64,000 nucleotides of DNA from Amphibalanus amphitrite (lineage: Eukaryota > Arthropoda > Thecostraca > Balanomorpha > Balanidae): NCBI RefSeq assembly GCF_019059575.1, contig NW_024881503.1:2108001-2172000 (forward strand), in the 5' to 3' direction. Both the position numbers and the translations under genes were made by a program. Numbering within the stretch: position 1 is the first letter of the stretch; every line of letters starts with the position of its first letter. Shown piece by piece: positions 1 to 10,808 of this stretch. Under the pieces are notes generated by a model that worked only from the letters and a program-made list of their open reading frames with translations, was not told the DNA's origin and did no database searches.

Positions 1-480
1 TCGTCAATAACTCCCGATCAAATTGAGCTAGCGAGTCGGGAAAGCCACCAATGGACTCAGGAAGGCCTGCCGAATCGAATGATATGCAACATGACCTCCT
101 TCGACCAACTTCGTGATCTGGGGGGCTCTAATTCCTGACCTTGACCCGAGGTCAACACCTTAAGTTGACTTCAGCCGAACAAAAAGTATACCATTCGACG
201 CACCTGAGCGAGGCGAACACGATGATGCCAAAATTGCGGCTCTGCGGCATTTTTTCGCGAAGTTATTAATAAAAAAACGAATCCGTGCCTTGGGCCACTT
301 GACCTGAACTCAGAGGTCACAGGTTAGCCTGAGACCTTAAAATCGGATACCAGTTGCTGCGTCTCGTAACGGCACACACGCTCGTTTTTTTCCGCGAGGC
401 TCTAGCTTCATCAGGGGCGAAACAGCGACGGGGGTCGTACCCCCCCCCCCCCCTTCGGCCGGCGCGTATTTTGAAAACCA
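1..480. mobile_element. AGGTCA-rich repeat fragment (truncated by window start)
   Basis: The first ~120 bases are the near-exact reverse complement of 8100-8205, so this is part of a dispersed repeat. It has the family marks seen elsewhere in the window: GAGGTCAA/GACCTTGACC words, a cattcgatgcg-like motif near 195 (attcgacgcacc), and a C-tract followed by TCGGCCGGCG at ~438-466. The matching end at 8690-8718 carries the same CGGCCGGCG. No TTAA is visible at the right edge, so the copy is degenerate. Confidence 0.7.
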
Positions 481-1166
481 ATAGGTCCGGCGAGGGGTAA
501 ATGTCAGTTTTGGAGCCAGAGAACCATTTTCAGTGGATCCTAGCGGCACTGGGGTTAAATTCGCGCTAAACTGGTGTTCGGCCACACTGTGCACTGGCTA
601 TCCAATTATTAGCTTATTGATGTTCTCGTAGGCCGTAGCCATTGGCCACAGTTATGCCGATATCGTCAGTCCAAAATGCTGCAATGGCTTGTGCACTGGT
701 GGCCCTTGTGCCCTCGTTCGCACATGTGCCTAGTCTAGTACCTACCTATCGTCGTGCCTGAATAACTGAAAGGTAAAATGCGCGAAAGGAGCTAAGTGAA
801 TTGACGACAATCATCCATCCATGTCCATGATGCCGAACGTATGGCACTTTGTCCTCACGGCTCATCAAGGATGGGCACAAGCTTAAACCGTCCATTGATG
901 GATACCATGCCCTAGTTGACGTCGTTAGACCCAATGCCCCGTGGTCGTGGATATATTGATGCTACGTAGGTGATCCTGAATAGTTGATCATTATCAATGA
1001 TGTGGCGTATTCGCATTGAGCAACTGCAGCTCTAGCTCGTTAGGAAGCATTTATTGTCGCCAGTAGTCAGTACCGTGGCAACAGCCGCGGTCCTTTGGCC
1101 GACGTCTCGACCACACGCCAGTGCTGGTGAGTAGGCCGGCAGAGGTGGTCTGGCTGAACACTGGAC
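481..1166. other. Intergenic, upstream of gustatory receptor
   Basis: I see no coding potential, RNA gene or clear repeat here. Presumably it contains the 5' flank or promoter of the receptor gene, but no core promoter element stands out. Confidence 0.4.
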
Positions 1167-2423
1167 ATGGCGCCCTCGCAGGTAGCTCCCGTCCGGTCCC
1201 CTACCTCCGGCTGGTCGGCCGGTCAGCAGCGGGACGGTCCTGCCGCACGCTCCGTGCGCCGTATGACGCGTCTGCTGCGGATGGTGGGCGCGACAGCGCG
1301 GCCCGGCCGCTGCTCCTTGGTGACAGCCCTCCTGCTGTACATCCTCGTCACCGCAATCACCATGCAGAACGTCTACATCTTGCTCAGGCTCGGCTGGACG
1401 CTGCTCGGCCAGGGCCAGCACTGGATCCGCGCCACCGTCCTGTCTCACGTGTTCGGCACTCTGGTGGCCGTTCAGTGGGCCTCCCTGACGGCCACCTTCG
1501 CTGTCGGGAGACGCCGCTACGCCGCGCTTCTCCATCAGCTGCGCGAACTGGCCAGGGAGAAGGACCTGCTGGATGAACATCTCGGCAGCCGGAAGTCGAC
1601 CTTCATCTCCTTATGTATGACCTGTGCGCTGGTGTTCCTCTGGTTCTCAGCCACGGCAGCGGCAATCTCCGTGGATAGGGGAGTCATCGACGCGTGCTCG
1701 CACTCGGCGACCACTTGCGCTCTGGCGCTGGCTCTGGCCTTTGGCAGCTTCATCCCGTCGTTGGCGTTCTTCACCTGCGTGATGAAGTTTATCGCCATCT
1801 GTAAGATGCTGGAACATTGCCTGGACACTTTAAACGCCGGACTGCGTGCGATGTTACCGCTGTCCGAGGATGCCCAGAACCTCCGGCCGGGGTTGGGGCG
1901 GCTGGCGCGCTTCCAGCGACTCCTCTCTGACTGTCTGGCCCGTCTGACGTCCGCCTCCAGCGTCGAGATGGTGCCCGTCATGCTCTACGGCATTCTCATC
2001 CTCGTCTGCCTCATCATCAGCGTGGAGTTCTTCGTCAGGCTCATCCTCAGCCCGTCGGTGATAGTCTATCTGGCGATCACATGCTACGCCTGCGCCGCCT
2101 GTGTGTCACTGATCGGCCCGTGCGAGGCCAGTGAGCGGCTGCTGTCTCGGCTGGCTGCCGGCCGCGATCTGCTACTGCTGCTGCTGCCGGAGAGTCGCCG
2201 CTGGGGGGAGGGCCGTCACCAGCTGGACGTGATGCTGCTGGTGGCCGGCCGTGACCTTGAGACGGTCGGCGACCTGGGCTTGTTCCGGCTGCGACGCTCC
2301 ACCCTGCTCGGTGTCCTCTCCACCGTCGTCACCTACATGGTCATCATGATGCAGTTTCTGACGTCTGCTGGCGGCAATGGTTCTGCTGCGTTTCCCGCCA
2401 CAAATGCCACAGGTGACGACTGA
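1167..2423 (+). CDS. Gustatory receptor (insect-type seven-helix chemoreceptor)
   Basis: A single open frame of 418 codons. Seven hydrophobic segments can be read at about residues 50-72, 88-110, 146-166, 182-204, 267-290, 294-318 and 381-401. The last carries the family signature: FRLRRSTLLG is followed by TYMVIMMQFL, matching the TYhhhhhQF motif in the final helix of arthropod gustatory receptors. Length fits the usual ~400 residues. Family members are ligand-gated cation channels with an intracellular N-terminus, acting in sensory neuron membranes. The C-terminal tail after helix 7 is longer than usual and Asn/Ser/Thr rich. Starts at 1167 or at the internal ATG at 1263 are both possible. 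There is no intron, which is unusual for insect Grs but matches the intronless IR genes beside it. The ligand cannot be predicted. Confidence 0.85.
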   Translation: MAPSQVAPVRSPTSGWSAGQQRDGPAARSVRRMTRLLRMVGATARPGRCSLVTALLLYILVTAITMQNVYILLRLGWTLLGQGQHWIRATVLSHVFGTLVAVQWASLTATFAVGRRRYAALLHQLRELAREKDLLDEHLGSRKSTFISLCMTCALVFLWFSATAAAISVDRGVIDACSHSATTCALALALAFGSFIPSLAFFTCVMKFIAICKMLEHCLDTLNAGLRAMLPLSEDAQNLRPGLGRLARFQRLLSDCLARLTSASSVEMVPVMLYGILILVCLIISVEFFVRLILSPSVIVYLAITCYACAACVSLIGPCEASERLLSRLAAGRDLLLLLLPESRRWGEGRHQLDVMLLVAGRDLETVGDLGLFRLRRSTLLGVLSTVVTYMVIMMQFLTSAGGNGSAAFPATNATGDD

Positions 2424-3207
2424 ACCAACTTCTTCTTGGATCTTGCTACTAGTCAGCTATCGCATCCGTGACCTTTCCTTCTCAGACACTTTCAGCAGCG
2501 AACATAGATATGACGTACTTGTGTTCTGCCATGGTTAAGTGTTCGTTTCGTTATTTGCCAGTTGTCATCTTTGTCAGTAAAAAATGTACGAAGTCAGGCT
2601 GACATCAAGATTCGAGGTCGGCGGTCGCCTTTCCAGGGTGGTGTCATCCGGCCATCGCTGCAAATACTTCAGCAACTATCTCCGCGACATCAAAAGGGCA
2701 CATTACTTGCTTAGGTGATCAGATTGGTTCAGTTTACAGGGCGCTCACTTGCTGTTCCGGTCATATCTTCTAAAAGTCGTTTTCGGTGATGGGATCACGT
2801 CTCTGCATTGATTCATCCGTCATAGAACAACAGTGCAGCGGGGTGTGCACACTTCTAAGGTATGCACTTATCAATAGAAATTGAAAGCAAGGGCCAAACA
2901 TTTTCCGTCGAAAACGATCGACGGTCTACACCAGACAAGGCTGAGGTCACCAATAAGGAAGGAAACTTAATCCACTTAGCTTAGCACAACTTCCACTGCT
3001 GTGTTGTCCATGTCCATGTTAGCCCAGGACAGGGGCATTCTGGTGTGCCATCCACAATATGTTCCAAGTGGCGAAGACACCACATGACAAATGGCGTCGA
3101 CGCGGTCGAAGGCAGCCAACCGAAAAGCTGTTAACCTGTTTGCGGTGCCATCGACCCATTCGGCAGGGTCTGGTCTGGTCGATGTTGCAGTCGATCCTCG
3201 AACTGCG
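2424..3207. other. Intergenic between Gr and first IR gene
   Basis: No supported gene. The last ~90 bases (from about 3120) belong to the block shared upstream of all four IR copies. It includes a cggtgccatcgaccca-like word that can be read as FAVPSTHSAG in frame with the IR here. Confidence 0.4.
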
Positions 3208-4542
3208 ATGGAGGAACGTCGTGGAGGTCTAACTCTGCTGGGACCAAGCTGGTCCACCGGTCCGGGACCTGAATGGTCCGCCGGGACGCCGGACCGGCCA
3301 CTGCGAGTCGTCGCCATCAACGACATGCCTTTTATCTCCGTAGAGCATCGTCCGGACGGCTCGGTCGCATACAGCGGGTACCTGATTCAGCTGTGGCAGA
3401 TCGTCGCCGAAGAGCTGGGTCTTCGGTACCGGATGGTGACCCCGCCCACCGACGGCTACGGCAGTCTAAGTTCCAACGGCACCTGGACTGGCGTGGTGGG
3501 AGACCTGGCTTATGGACGCGCCGACTTGGCGCTGAACATGCTGACTGTCACGCCTGGTCGGGTCAGCGTTGTGGACTTTCTGGATAGAACGCCATTGGCG
3601 TCTGAAACACTCGCGTTCATGGTGCGGCGCGACACGGCGGTGACGCTGCGCCTGTCTCCAGCGATGTTCGCTGGCCTGCTTCGGCCGCTGGGCGCCGACG
3701 TCTGGTGGACGCTGGCCGCCACACTGCTGGCGTTCTCGCTGGTGCTGCGCCTAACGCTGCGGTTCAACAGCGCCAGAGTCGAGGACGGCCGGCAGGTGCG
3801 CAACATGGGCTGGGGCTCGTGTCTGGTCGCCGCAGCAACGATTATTTTGCGCCAGGGCTGGGACAGAACGCCGAAGTCGCTGGCCGGTCGCACAGTCACC
3901 GCCGTTGGCTGGGTGATGGGTGTCCTGATTTACAGCACCTACACCGCCAACCTGGTGTCGATTCTGACGGAGCCAAGGGTCGACCGACCCATCAGCAGCG
4001 TAAAGGAGTTTGTCCAGCAGCCCGACTGGACGCTGGCAATGTACACAGGCGTGCATAAGCTGAACGAGCTGAGAAACAGCTCTGACCCCGACGAACGGGA
4101 GCTGTATCGACGATCCGTCACCGGCGACCGCTTCGTAGCACTTGATACTGTAGCAAAAGGCGTGCTGCAAACAATGGAACCTAGGCTTATGGCGTTTGCT
4201 GACTTTAAGGCTCTCTACCACTTCCTTGGTGAAGACGCGTGCTACTACGTCCCGCTGCAGGACACACCGATCAAGCCCGTCCCACTCTACATAGCGATCG
4301 CAAAAGGAAGAAGAGCTCTCAAGAAGGCAATTACCAAAGTTCTGTTCAAGTTGTACCAAACAGGCGCTGTGTCGCGACTGAAAAACTCTGTTTCGAAGCC
4401 TCAGCAGAGTATTTGTGATCCACCTAACCGCTATGTAGAGTTGTCTGTCCGAGAGCTGATGCCTGTTTTCTGCCTGATTCCCCTCGGCATAGTGGCCAGC
4501 CTGGCATTGTTGATAGTGGAACTACTCGGGCACAGAATCTAG
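3208..4542 (+). CDS. Ionotropic receptor (IR), intact copy 1
   Basis: An intronless 444-residue member of the ionotropic glutamate receptor superfamily without an amino-terminal domain, as in divergent chemosensory IRs. The S1 half contains TWTGVVGDLAYGRADLAL and LTVTPGRVSVVDF; the Arg aligns with the glutamate alpha-carboxyl-binding Arg of iGluRs (LTITxxRE). M1 begins at DVWWTLAATLLAF, the pore loop at GSCLVAAATIILRQGW, and M3 holds STYTANLVSIL, the counterpart of SYTANLAAF. S2 follows, then M4 at FCLIPLGIVASLALLIVE. The frame stays open upstream to 3091. I chose 3208 because two paralogues have an in-frame TGA just upstream of the equivalent ATG. No signal peptide is evident, so a separate 5' exon is possible. 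Likely a subunit of a sensory cation channel working with a co-receptor (inference); ligand unknown. Confidence 0.85.
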   Translation: MEERRGGLTLLGPSWSTGPGPEWSAGTPDRPLRVVAINDMPFISVEHRPDGSVAYSGYLIQLWQIVAEELGLRYRMVTPPTDGYGSLSSNGTWTGVVGDLAYGRADLALNMLTVTPGRVSVVDFLDRTPLASETLAFMVRRDTAVTLRLSPAMFAGLLRPLGADVWWTLAATLLAFSLVLRLTLRFNSARVEDGRQVRNMGWGSCLVAAATIILRQGWDRTPKSLAGRTVTAVGWVMGVLIYSTYTANLVSILTEPRVDRPISSVKEFVQQPDWTLAMYTGVHKLNELRNSSDPDERELYRRSVTGDRFVALDTVAKGVLQTMEPRLMAFADFKALYHFLGEDACYYVPLQDTPIKPVPLYIAIAKGRRALKKAITKVLFKLYQTGAVSRLKNSVSKPQQSICDPPNRYVELSVRELMPVFCLIPLGIVASLALLIVELLGHRI

Positions 4543-4559
4543 CCGACAAGATGACGATT

Positions 4560-4813
4560 GACGATCGACATGAAGCACTGTTTTCTGCAGTTTGTTGTTT
4601 GTCCAAAAGCGCATTGGAAAGTTTCTGCTGAATGCGCAGTAAGTGTCCCACAAAACGAACTGGCTTACCTTCCATTTTGGTCAAAGGCTGAAAGGTGAAA
4701 ACCTTTAAACGGTGCCATCGACCCACTCGGCAGGATCTAGGTCCGTTCGATGTGGCAGTCAATGTTCCAGCCGCGCCTGAGGTGCTAGCAACTCCACCGC
4801 CAGTGCTGCGCCA
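4560..4813 (+). promoter_or_regulatory. Conserved upstream block of IR copy 2
   Basis: This stretch is conserved in the flanks of the other IR copies (about 3120-3207, and inverted at 13653-13870 and 16915-17130). Shared words include ccattttggtcaaa, gtgaaaa and gccatcgaccca-ctcggcagg. In copies 2 and 3 it contains an in-frame TGA before the ATG, so it is non-coding there. It may be promoter, 5' UTR or duplication remnant. Confidence 0.5.
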
Positions 4814-6175
4814 ATGGAGGAACGTCGTGGAGGTCTGACTCTGCTGGGACCGGGCTGGTCCACCGGTCCTGGACCTGAATGGACCGTCGGGATGCTGGAC
4901 CGGCCCTTGCGAGTCGTCGCGATCAACGAATCACCCTACATCTCCATAGAACATCGTCCGGACGGTTCTGTCGCGTACACCGGATACCTGTTCCAGCTGT
5001 GGTAAATGGTCGCCGAAGAACTGGGCCTCAGCTATGAGATGGCGACTCTTCTCACCGACGGGTTCGGCCTACTGGATGACAACGACACCTGGACAGGGGT
5101 GATTGGAGACCTGGTCTACGGGCACGCCGACTTAGCGCTCACCCGTCTGGCCTATAATCCTGATCGCGCTGCCGTGGTCGATTTTCTGGATGGTGTTCCC
5201 ATGGATTCCTGGAGCCCCACATTTTTTGTTCGGCGCGACACGGCGGGGGCACCGCTCTTGTCTCCAGCGATGTTCGCGAGCCTGCTTCGGCCGCTGGGCG
5301 CCGACGTCTGGTGGACGCTGGCCGCCGCGCTGCTGGCGCTCTCGCTGGTGCTGCGCCTCTCGCTGCGGTTCAACAGTGCCAGAGCCGAGGACGGCCGGCT
5401 GGTGCGCGACATGGGTTGAGGCTCGTGCCTGTTCGCCGTGGCTATGGCAGTTGTACGCCAGGGCTGGGTCAGGACACCTCAGTCGCTGGCCGGCCGCACT
5501 GCTACCATCTTCGGCTGGATGATGGGCATCCTGATCTACATCAACTACACGGCCAACTTGATGTCATTTCTGGCTGAACCCGGGGTCGACCGACCCATCA
5601 GCAGCGTTTGCGAGTTTGTCGACCAGCCCGACTGGACTTTGGCAATTTACGCAGGCGAGAAGAAACTAAACGAGCTTAGAACAAGCACTGACCCGGACGA
5701 AATAGAGCTGTATCGACAATCGGTTACCGGCGACAGGTTCATATCATTGGATGGTGCAACAAAAGTCGTTCTTCAAACATTTCAGCCAAGACTTATGATC
5801 TTTGCTGACTTTAACACTCTGTATCACTTCTTTGGCGAGGACACGTGCAACTACGTCCCACTGTTGCAGAACACCCCGATCAAGTACGATCCACTTCACA
5901 TGGCGATCCCAAAAGGAAGGAATGCTTTCAAGAAAGCCATCTCCAAAGTGCTGCTGAAGCTCTACCAAACAGGTTCTGTGTCGCGACTGATTAACACTGT
6001 TTCAGAGCCTGATCAGAGTATGTGTGTTCCATCTAACGGCTATACTGAATTGTCTATTCAGAATCTTATGTCCGTCATTTTTCTTTTGCCGCTGGGACTG
6101 GTTGCCAGTCTCGCCATACTGGCAGTGGAGCTGCTGTTGCACAAAATCTCGTCAATGAGGCACCACCAGATATAA
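4814..6175 (+). pseudogene. Ionotropic receptor copy 2 with two in-frame stops
   Basis: One uninterrupted reading frame of 453 residues except for two premature stops: TAA at 5003-5005, where the paralogues have Q in FQLWQI, and TGA at 5417-5419, where they have W in the pore-loop start MGWGSC. There is no frameshift or deletion. All domains of the family are present: S1 with the ligand Arg in LAYNPDRAAVVDF, M1 at DVWWTLAAALLAL, pore, M3 with NYTANLMSFL, S2 and M4 at LLPLGLVASLAILAVE. It lies 271 bp downstream of copy 1 in the same direction. Preservation of everything else suggests recent inactivation, or stop read-through as described for some Drosophila IR 'pseudo-pseudogenes'. Base error at both sites is less likely but not excluded. 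Confidence 0.8.
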
Positions 6176-8000
6176 CGGAGATGCGTGTTCAGTCTCTCGA
6201 CGTCTGGCCCCAGCAGAGCTGCTGACGATACTGCGGGGACCATGCGGGTCCTCAAGGAGCTATATGGTCCCCTCAATCGGGCGGTACCACTGCGACTTGG
6301 TCAGATCGGCGGAGACACATCACTAGGTGCCTGCCGAAGGACTGTCCTGGAGGCCTGTCGTTTCGCAACGACCCGAGGACTGTGCGAGATGTAGTGATGG
6401 TGAATTCTGCTGAAAGGTCCTGTTCTTGTGTTCTTTCTTCGTCTTGACTTCATTCAAAGGCTGCTTCTGAAAGTTCAGTCTGTTATCTCTGGCATTTTGG
6501 TAAAAGCGCGAGAGGAGTCTCAGTATTTATTTTCCCCGGTAAATGCACGGTGCGCCTAACATGCTCGGGGAACAGCGCCGATATCGATTCTCATCGCTGA
6601 AGTACTTTCCATCATTGACTTTTCCCGTTCTGCCGCACGGCCGATGTGTCGTACGTCGGGCACAAAGCCTGCTCCATTCATTGACAGTGGCGGCGCCTGA
6701 GCTATGCCACCGTCCGGAAACGCCATAAGTGACTTCAAAAACCTGCTGAGTGCTTATCGACGGCCCCAGTGACGTGTCTTTACTCTGTATGACAGCTCCC
6801 GAAAACGTTTTCTGAAATGTATTATATAGCTGCACTACTTAAAACCCGCTGGGGAGTGCACGTCGTTATAAGTAATCTGAATTTCAAGGTGTGTTCGGAA
6901 TGGAATATCGTTCGTTAGGTAGGTATAAGATGATGTCACATGTAGAAAGTAGAGGGTTAAAGTAACCTCTGTCTTTTGGAAAGCAAGACTTGTGATCATT
7001 GATTGCCGTTTTCAACTTAGCACGAGTCTTCTTCACCAATCACAGTTTGTTCAAGAGTAGGTGTCCGTTTGTGGGCCGTAAATACGAGTGGTCGCTAATA
7101 ATTATCACTGCTGCCAACAGCGAGACATGGAACGTGCCGGCGTGGCATATCTCAGCTGTACCTATTACAAGGAGCGTGGTATGCCTGCCTACATGCAGAA
7201 CAATCACTGCAACAAGTGAATAAACTAGCTAAGGTTAACGTTATCCCGGCGATATCTTAGGTGATTGCATTAGTACCTTATTAAGGTCATTATCAGAGGT
7301 GCGAAGCTGCGAAAACATGTGACTAAACCATCGCAACAACGCTTGTTCCTTCTCTTGCACATGCTTCATGTAAATAAACTTTCTCTGGGGCCAGAGGCAC
7401 CGTATGCCTTACGCTGCCTAAAAAGAGTAACGATTACGAAAAGATCGCCCATTCCCTCTACCCTCAGTAGGTTCCTTCGGCATGCATATCTTGTGGCGTG
7501 TCGCTAGAATCCGGAATTGCACCTGTATCAGAATGACAACCTTTAGGTAAAATGACGGATTCCAATATTCCATCCATCCAAGTGTATCTGAAAAATTCAA
7601 CGGATTTGCAGCGTCGAGGTAGGTAAGTATGCCTATGTAGGGGAACCGGAGCAGAGCTCAAGTTCAAGTTCGTTTATTCACGTCGAATCCGCTCTGCGGA
7701 TTCCGGATTCAGAGCAGAGCGGTCACCCTAATGTTTCTTTCTACATATGCCGACGCTTCGTTTTCAAGCTTGGAAAGAGTGCTTCCTATGTCAACATGAT
7801 CCCTATTAATTTGCCTTTCAATTTTCATTTCAACCTCGTTTTATTTCTAAACGCGTTCACATATTCGAGATATTTGCAAAACTTTACATCTAATGCATTC
7901 CGGCCACTTTGCCCCAACCCCCGAGGCAAAGTGGGCACCGGCGATTTCTTAACCCCGACATGAGAGACAGGGTAGTTGCCTCATGCATGCATGATAGTTG
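6176..8000. other. Intergenic between convergent IR pairs
   Basis: I see no supported gene. A small inverted motif occurs near 7900-7940 (ccactttgcccc / gaggcaaagtggg) and another around 7687-7720 (tccgctctgcgga...). Otherwise unremarkable. Confidence 0.35.
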
Positions 8001-8722
8001 CTCAGGCGCGTCGAATGATATCCTTTTTGCTTGGGTGAGGTCAACTTAGGTGGTTGACCTCAGGTCACATTCAGGTCAGCGCCCCCAGGTCACGAAGATG
8101 GTCGAAGGAGGTCATGTCGCATATCATTCGATTCGGCAGGTCTTCCTGAGTCCGTTGGTGGCTTTCCCGACTCGCTAGCTCAATTTGATCGGGAGTTATT
8201 GACGACAAACTAATTTGACCTTGATGACGTCATAAATGATGTCACGCAAGGTAAGCATTCCAAAAGTGACTCATCTAACCTTGCAAGGAGTGCATCAAAT
8301 CACGATTTTGTGTGTTTGAGATAGTTGGAGATCGTTCCCGGCGCCAGAATAGCAGTTTTCATTTTTCCCCATTGACTTATAATGGTGAGGTCACGAAAAT
8401 GCCCTGAGCTCTATACAAGTTGTGAGACTCGTAATGGATACTACATCCTGCAACTTTCATTTCCCTGTGAAAGCTCCTCTGGCAGTGATGGTGTTGCGAA
8501 GTTGCGACATCTGAAGACAGTGCAAAGGTTCACTTATGACGTCATGGGTCAGTGACCTGACCTGACCCGAAAATGCAGTTGGTGTCAAAAGATCCGACTT
8601 GAATCAAAGGTCAGGTATGCCAAGTTTCAGCTCTCTATCGCCGGCTGTTCGGAGCTATCGCGAAAAAAAACCTATGGGGGGGGGGGCGGCACACGCCCCC
8701 CCCCTCGGCCGGCGAGTGTTAA
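8001..8722. mobile_element. AGGTCA-rich TTAA-family element, degenerate copy
   Basis: It contains GGTTGACCTCAGGTCAC and related words. A block at 8100-8205 is inverted relative to 1-120, and the end shows the family pattern: ATCGCGAAAAAAAACC, then a G10 tract, a short core and a C9 tract, then TCGGCCGGCGAGTG before TTAA at 8719-8722. The left edge is not sharp and no matching terminal repeat was found there. Confidence 0.6.
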
Positions 8723-9099
8723 AAGAGTTGCGAATATCAAGGTCACAATCGGTGCACTCCGTGAACGGAAGTGGACCGTTTGAGTGACCGGAAGTTGACG
8801 GAAGGGAGTGGTGGAAACGAAGAGCATCGATTCAATACTCACGCTGTGGCTATTGAATGTATTGACCTTTTTATTTTTGAAGGCCATCGAAATCATAACT
8901 CATAAACTTGTTGAGGGAAATAGAGTACCACGTATATTCAGAGATGATCGTTTTAGGTATGGTGCATACCCTTGCCAAGTTGAAGTCTTCCCAGATTCTA
9001 AGCGCTAGATGCACATTGCACAAGCATAACCAGAGGATGATGAAGGAAGGCTATGTGGTTCAGGTAAGACGAAGAACGCTTATGCATGACCCGTCTATC

Positions 9100-9263
9100 T
9101 ACACCTTTTTGCACTCAAAATAGGCATCTTTTCATTCAATTTCGGCGAATTGCATTCAATTTTAGCGATCTCTCATTTGCTTCGAATAGAGAGATCGCTA
9201 AAATTGAATGCAACTCGCCGAAATTGAATGAAAAGATGCCTATTTTGAGTGCAAAAAGGTGTA
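9100..9263. mobile_element. Palindromic mariner-type MITE or hairpin element
   Basis: Two ~74-base arms (9100-9173 and 9190-9263) are reverse complements with a single mismatch, around a 16-base loop. The outer ends read TACACCTTTTTGCACTC and GAGTGCAAAAAGGTGTA. This fits a foldback insert in a TA target, in which case the outer TA is the target duplication. No protein is encoded. A precursor of small RNA is an alternative. Confidence 0.7.
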
Positions 9264-9527
9264 TAAGATCACCTTCTGTAGTTCACCCTCAACCTAAGAA
9301 CTGCATTCTGTGGTCGGTATCGCAATCTGCTCTCGAGGCGACGGAGCGGCAGGTCTCCTGGTCGGTCTCTCGGCTTTCGCCATGTGTGTCTCAGTCGGTG
9401 TGACCGATATATGTACAGTGGTCTGGTCCGGTCCGTATGTTAAGTTTCCCGCGGCCCTGTGGGCCACGCAGCATCGCCAGCAGCGCTGCTGGTCACGGAA
9501 CATCTCGAGGCTCAACGTTCATGTGCT

Positions 9528-10688
9528 TCATATCTGGTGGCCCCTCGTCTGTGACAGTTTGTGTAAGAACAGTTCCATTGGCAGTGCGATCATACTGGCC
9601 ACTATTCCAAGAGGCATTAAACAGAAAACGGGTATCAGCTCGTTGATAGACAACTCCGCATAGCGGTGTTGTTGGGTACACATGCCCTTATCAGGTTTCC
9701 AGATAGTGTTCATCAGTCGCGACACGGAGCCGGTTTGGTACAACTTCAGCAGCATGTTGTTGATGGCTTTCTTGAAAGCCTTCCTTCCTTTTGGAATCAC
9801 CATGTGGAGTGCGATGGACCTGATATGCATGTCCTGCAGCGGCACGTAGTTGCACGCCTCATCGCCAATAAAGTAATGTAAAGTATTGAAGTCAGCGAAC
9901 ACCATCAGTTGTGACTGAACTGCATGTAGAACGCCCTTTTCCATGCTGTTCAGAGCTACGAACCTGTCACCGGTAACTGATCGTCGATACAGCTCTCGTT
10001 CGTCGGGGTCGGAGCTGGTTCTAAACTCGTTCAGCTTGTCCACGCCTGTGTACATTGCCAGTGTCCAGTCTGGCTGCTGTACGAACTCGCGTATGCTACT
10101 AATGGGCTTGCTGACTGTGTGCATGGCCAGGAATGACATCAAGTTGGCCGTGTAGTTAATGTAGATCAGGATGCCCATCGCCCAACCGAAGATGGTTGCA
10201 GTTCGTCCGGCAAGCGACTGTGGTGTCCTGTCCCAGCCCTGGCGCGCAACAGCCATTGCCACGGCGAACAGGCACGAGCCCCAACCCATGTCGCGCACCA
10301 GCCGGTCGTCCTCGGCTCTGGCGCTGTTGAACCGCAGCGAGAGGCGCAGCACCAGCGAGAGCGCCAGCAGCGCGGCGGCCAGCGTCCACCAGACGTCGGC
10401 GCCCAGCGGCCGCAGCAGGCCAGCGAACATCGCTAGAGACAAGAGCGGTGTCCCCGCCGTGTTGCGTGGCACCAAAAACGTAGGACTCCAAGACTCCATG
10501 GGCAGACCGTCGATATAGTCGATCACGGCAGACCTATCAGGGGTAAACTTCAACAGGTTAAGTCCCAAGTCGGCGCGCCCGTAGACCAGCTCGCCCACCA
10601 CGCCTGTCCAGGTGCCGTTGGGGCTCATACTGCCGTAATCGTTGGTGAGCGGCGTCACCATCTGGTAACTAATGCCCAGCTCTTCAGC
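9528..10688 (-). CDS. IR copy 3, 3' segment (S1 remainder to M4)
   Basis: The uninterrupted part of copy 3 downstream of the transposon. The open frame continues upstream into the element's terminal repeat and finds an ATG at 10784. Transcription from the element could therefore give a 418-residue product lacking the first 66 receptor residues; that product is hypothetical. Confidence 0.6.
   Translation of the reverse strand, partial: AEELGISYQMVTPLTNDYGSMSPNGTWTGVVGELVYGRADLGLNLLKFTPDRSAVIDYIDGLPMESWSPTFLVPRNTAGTPLLSLAMFAGLLRPLGADVWWTLAAALLALSLVLRLSLRFNSARAEDDRLVRDMGWGSCLFAVAMAVARQGWDRTPQSLAGRTATIFGWAMGILIYINYTANLMSFLAMHTVSKPISSIREFVQQPDWTLAMYTGVDKLNEFRTSSDPDERELYRRSVTGDRFVALNSMEKGVLHAVQSQLMVFADFNTLHYFIGDEACNYVPLQDMHIRSIALHMVIPKGRKAFKKAINNMLLKLYQTGSVSRLMNTIWKPDKGMCTQQHRYAELSINELIPVFCLMPLGIVASMIALPMELFLHKLSQTRGHQI
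10681..10688. repeat. Target-site duplication, left
   Basis: TCTTCAGC immediately precedes the CAGGGGCGG terminus and is repeated exactly at 13447-13454. Confidence 0.9.
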
Positions 10689-10808
10689 CAGGGGCGGATC
10701 CAGGAATTTTCGGGAGGGGGGGCGGCAAGTCGAAATGGGGGCGACCTGGCGATCCGGGGGCGCTCCATACAAAGGGGGCGCCAAACCGTCAAAATCGGGA
10801 GCTAAAAG

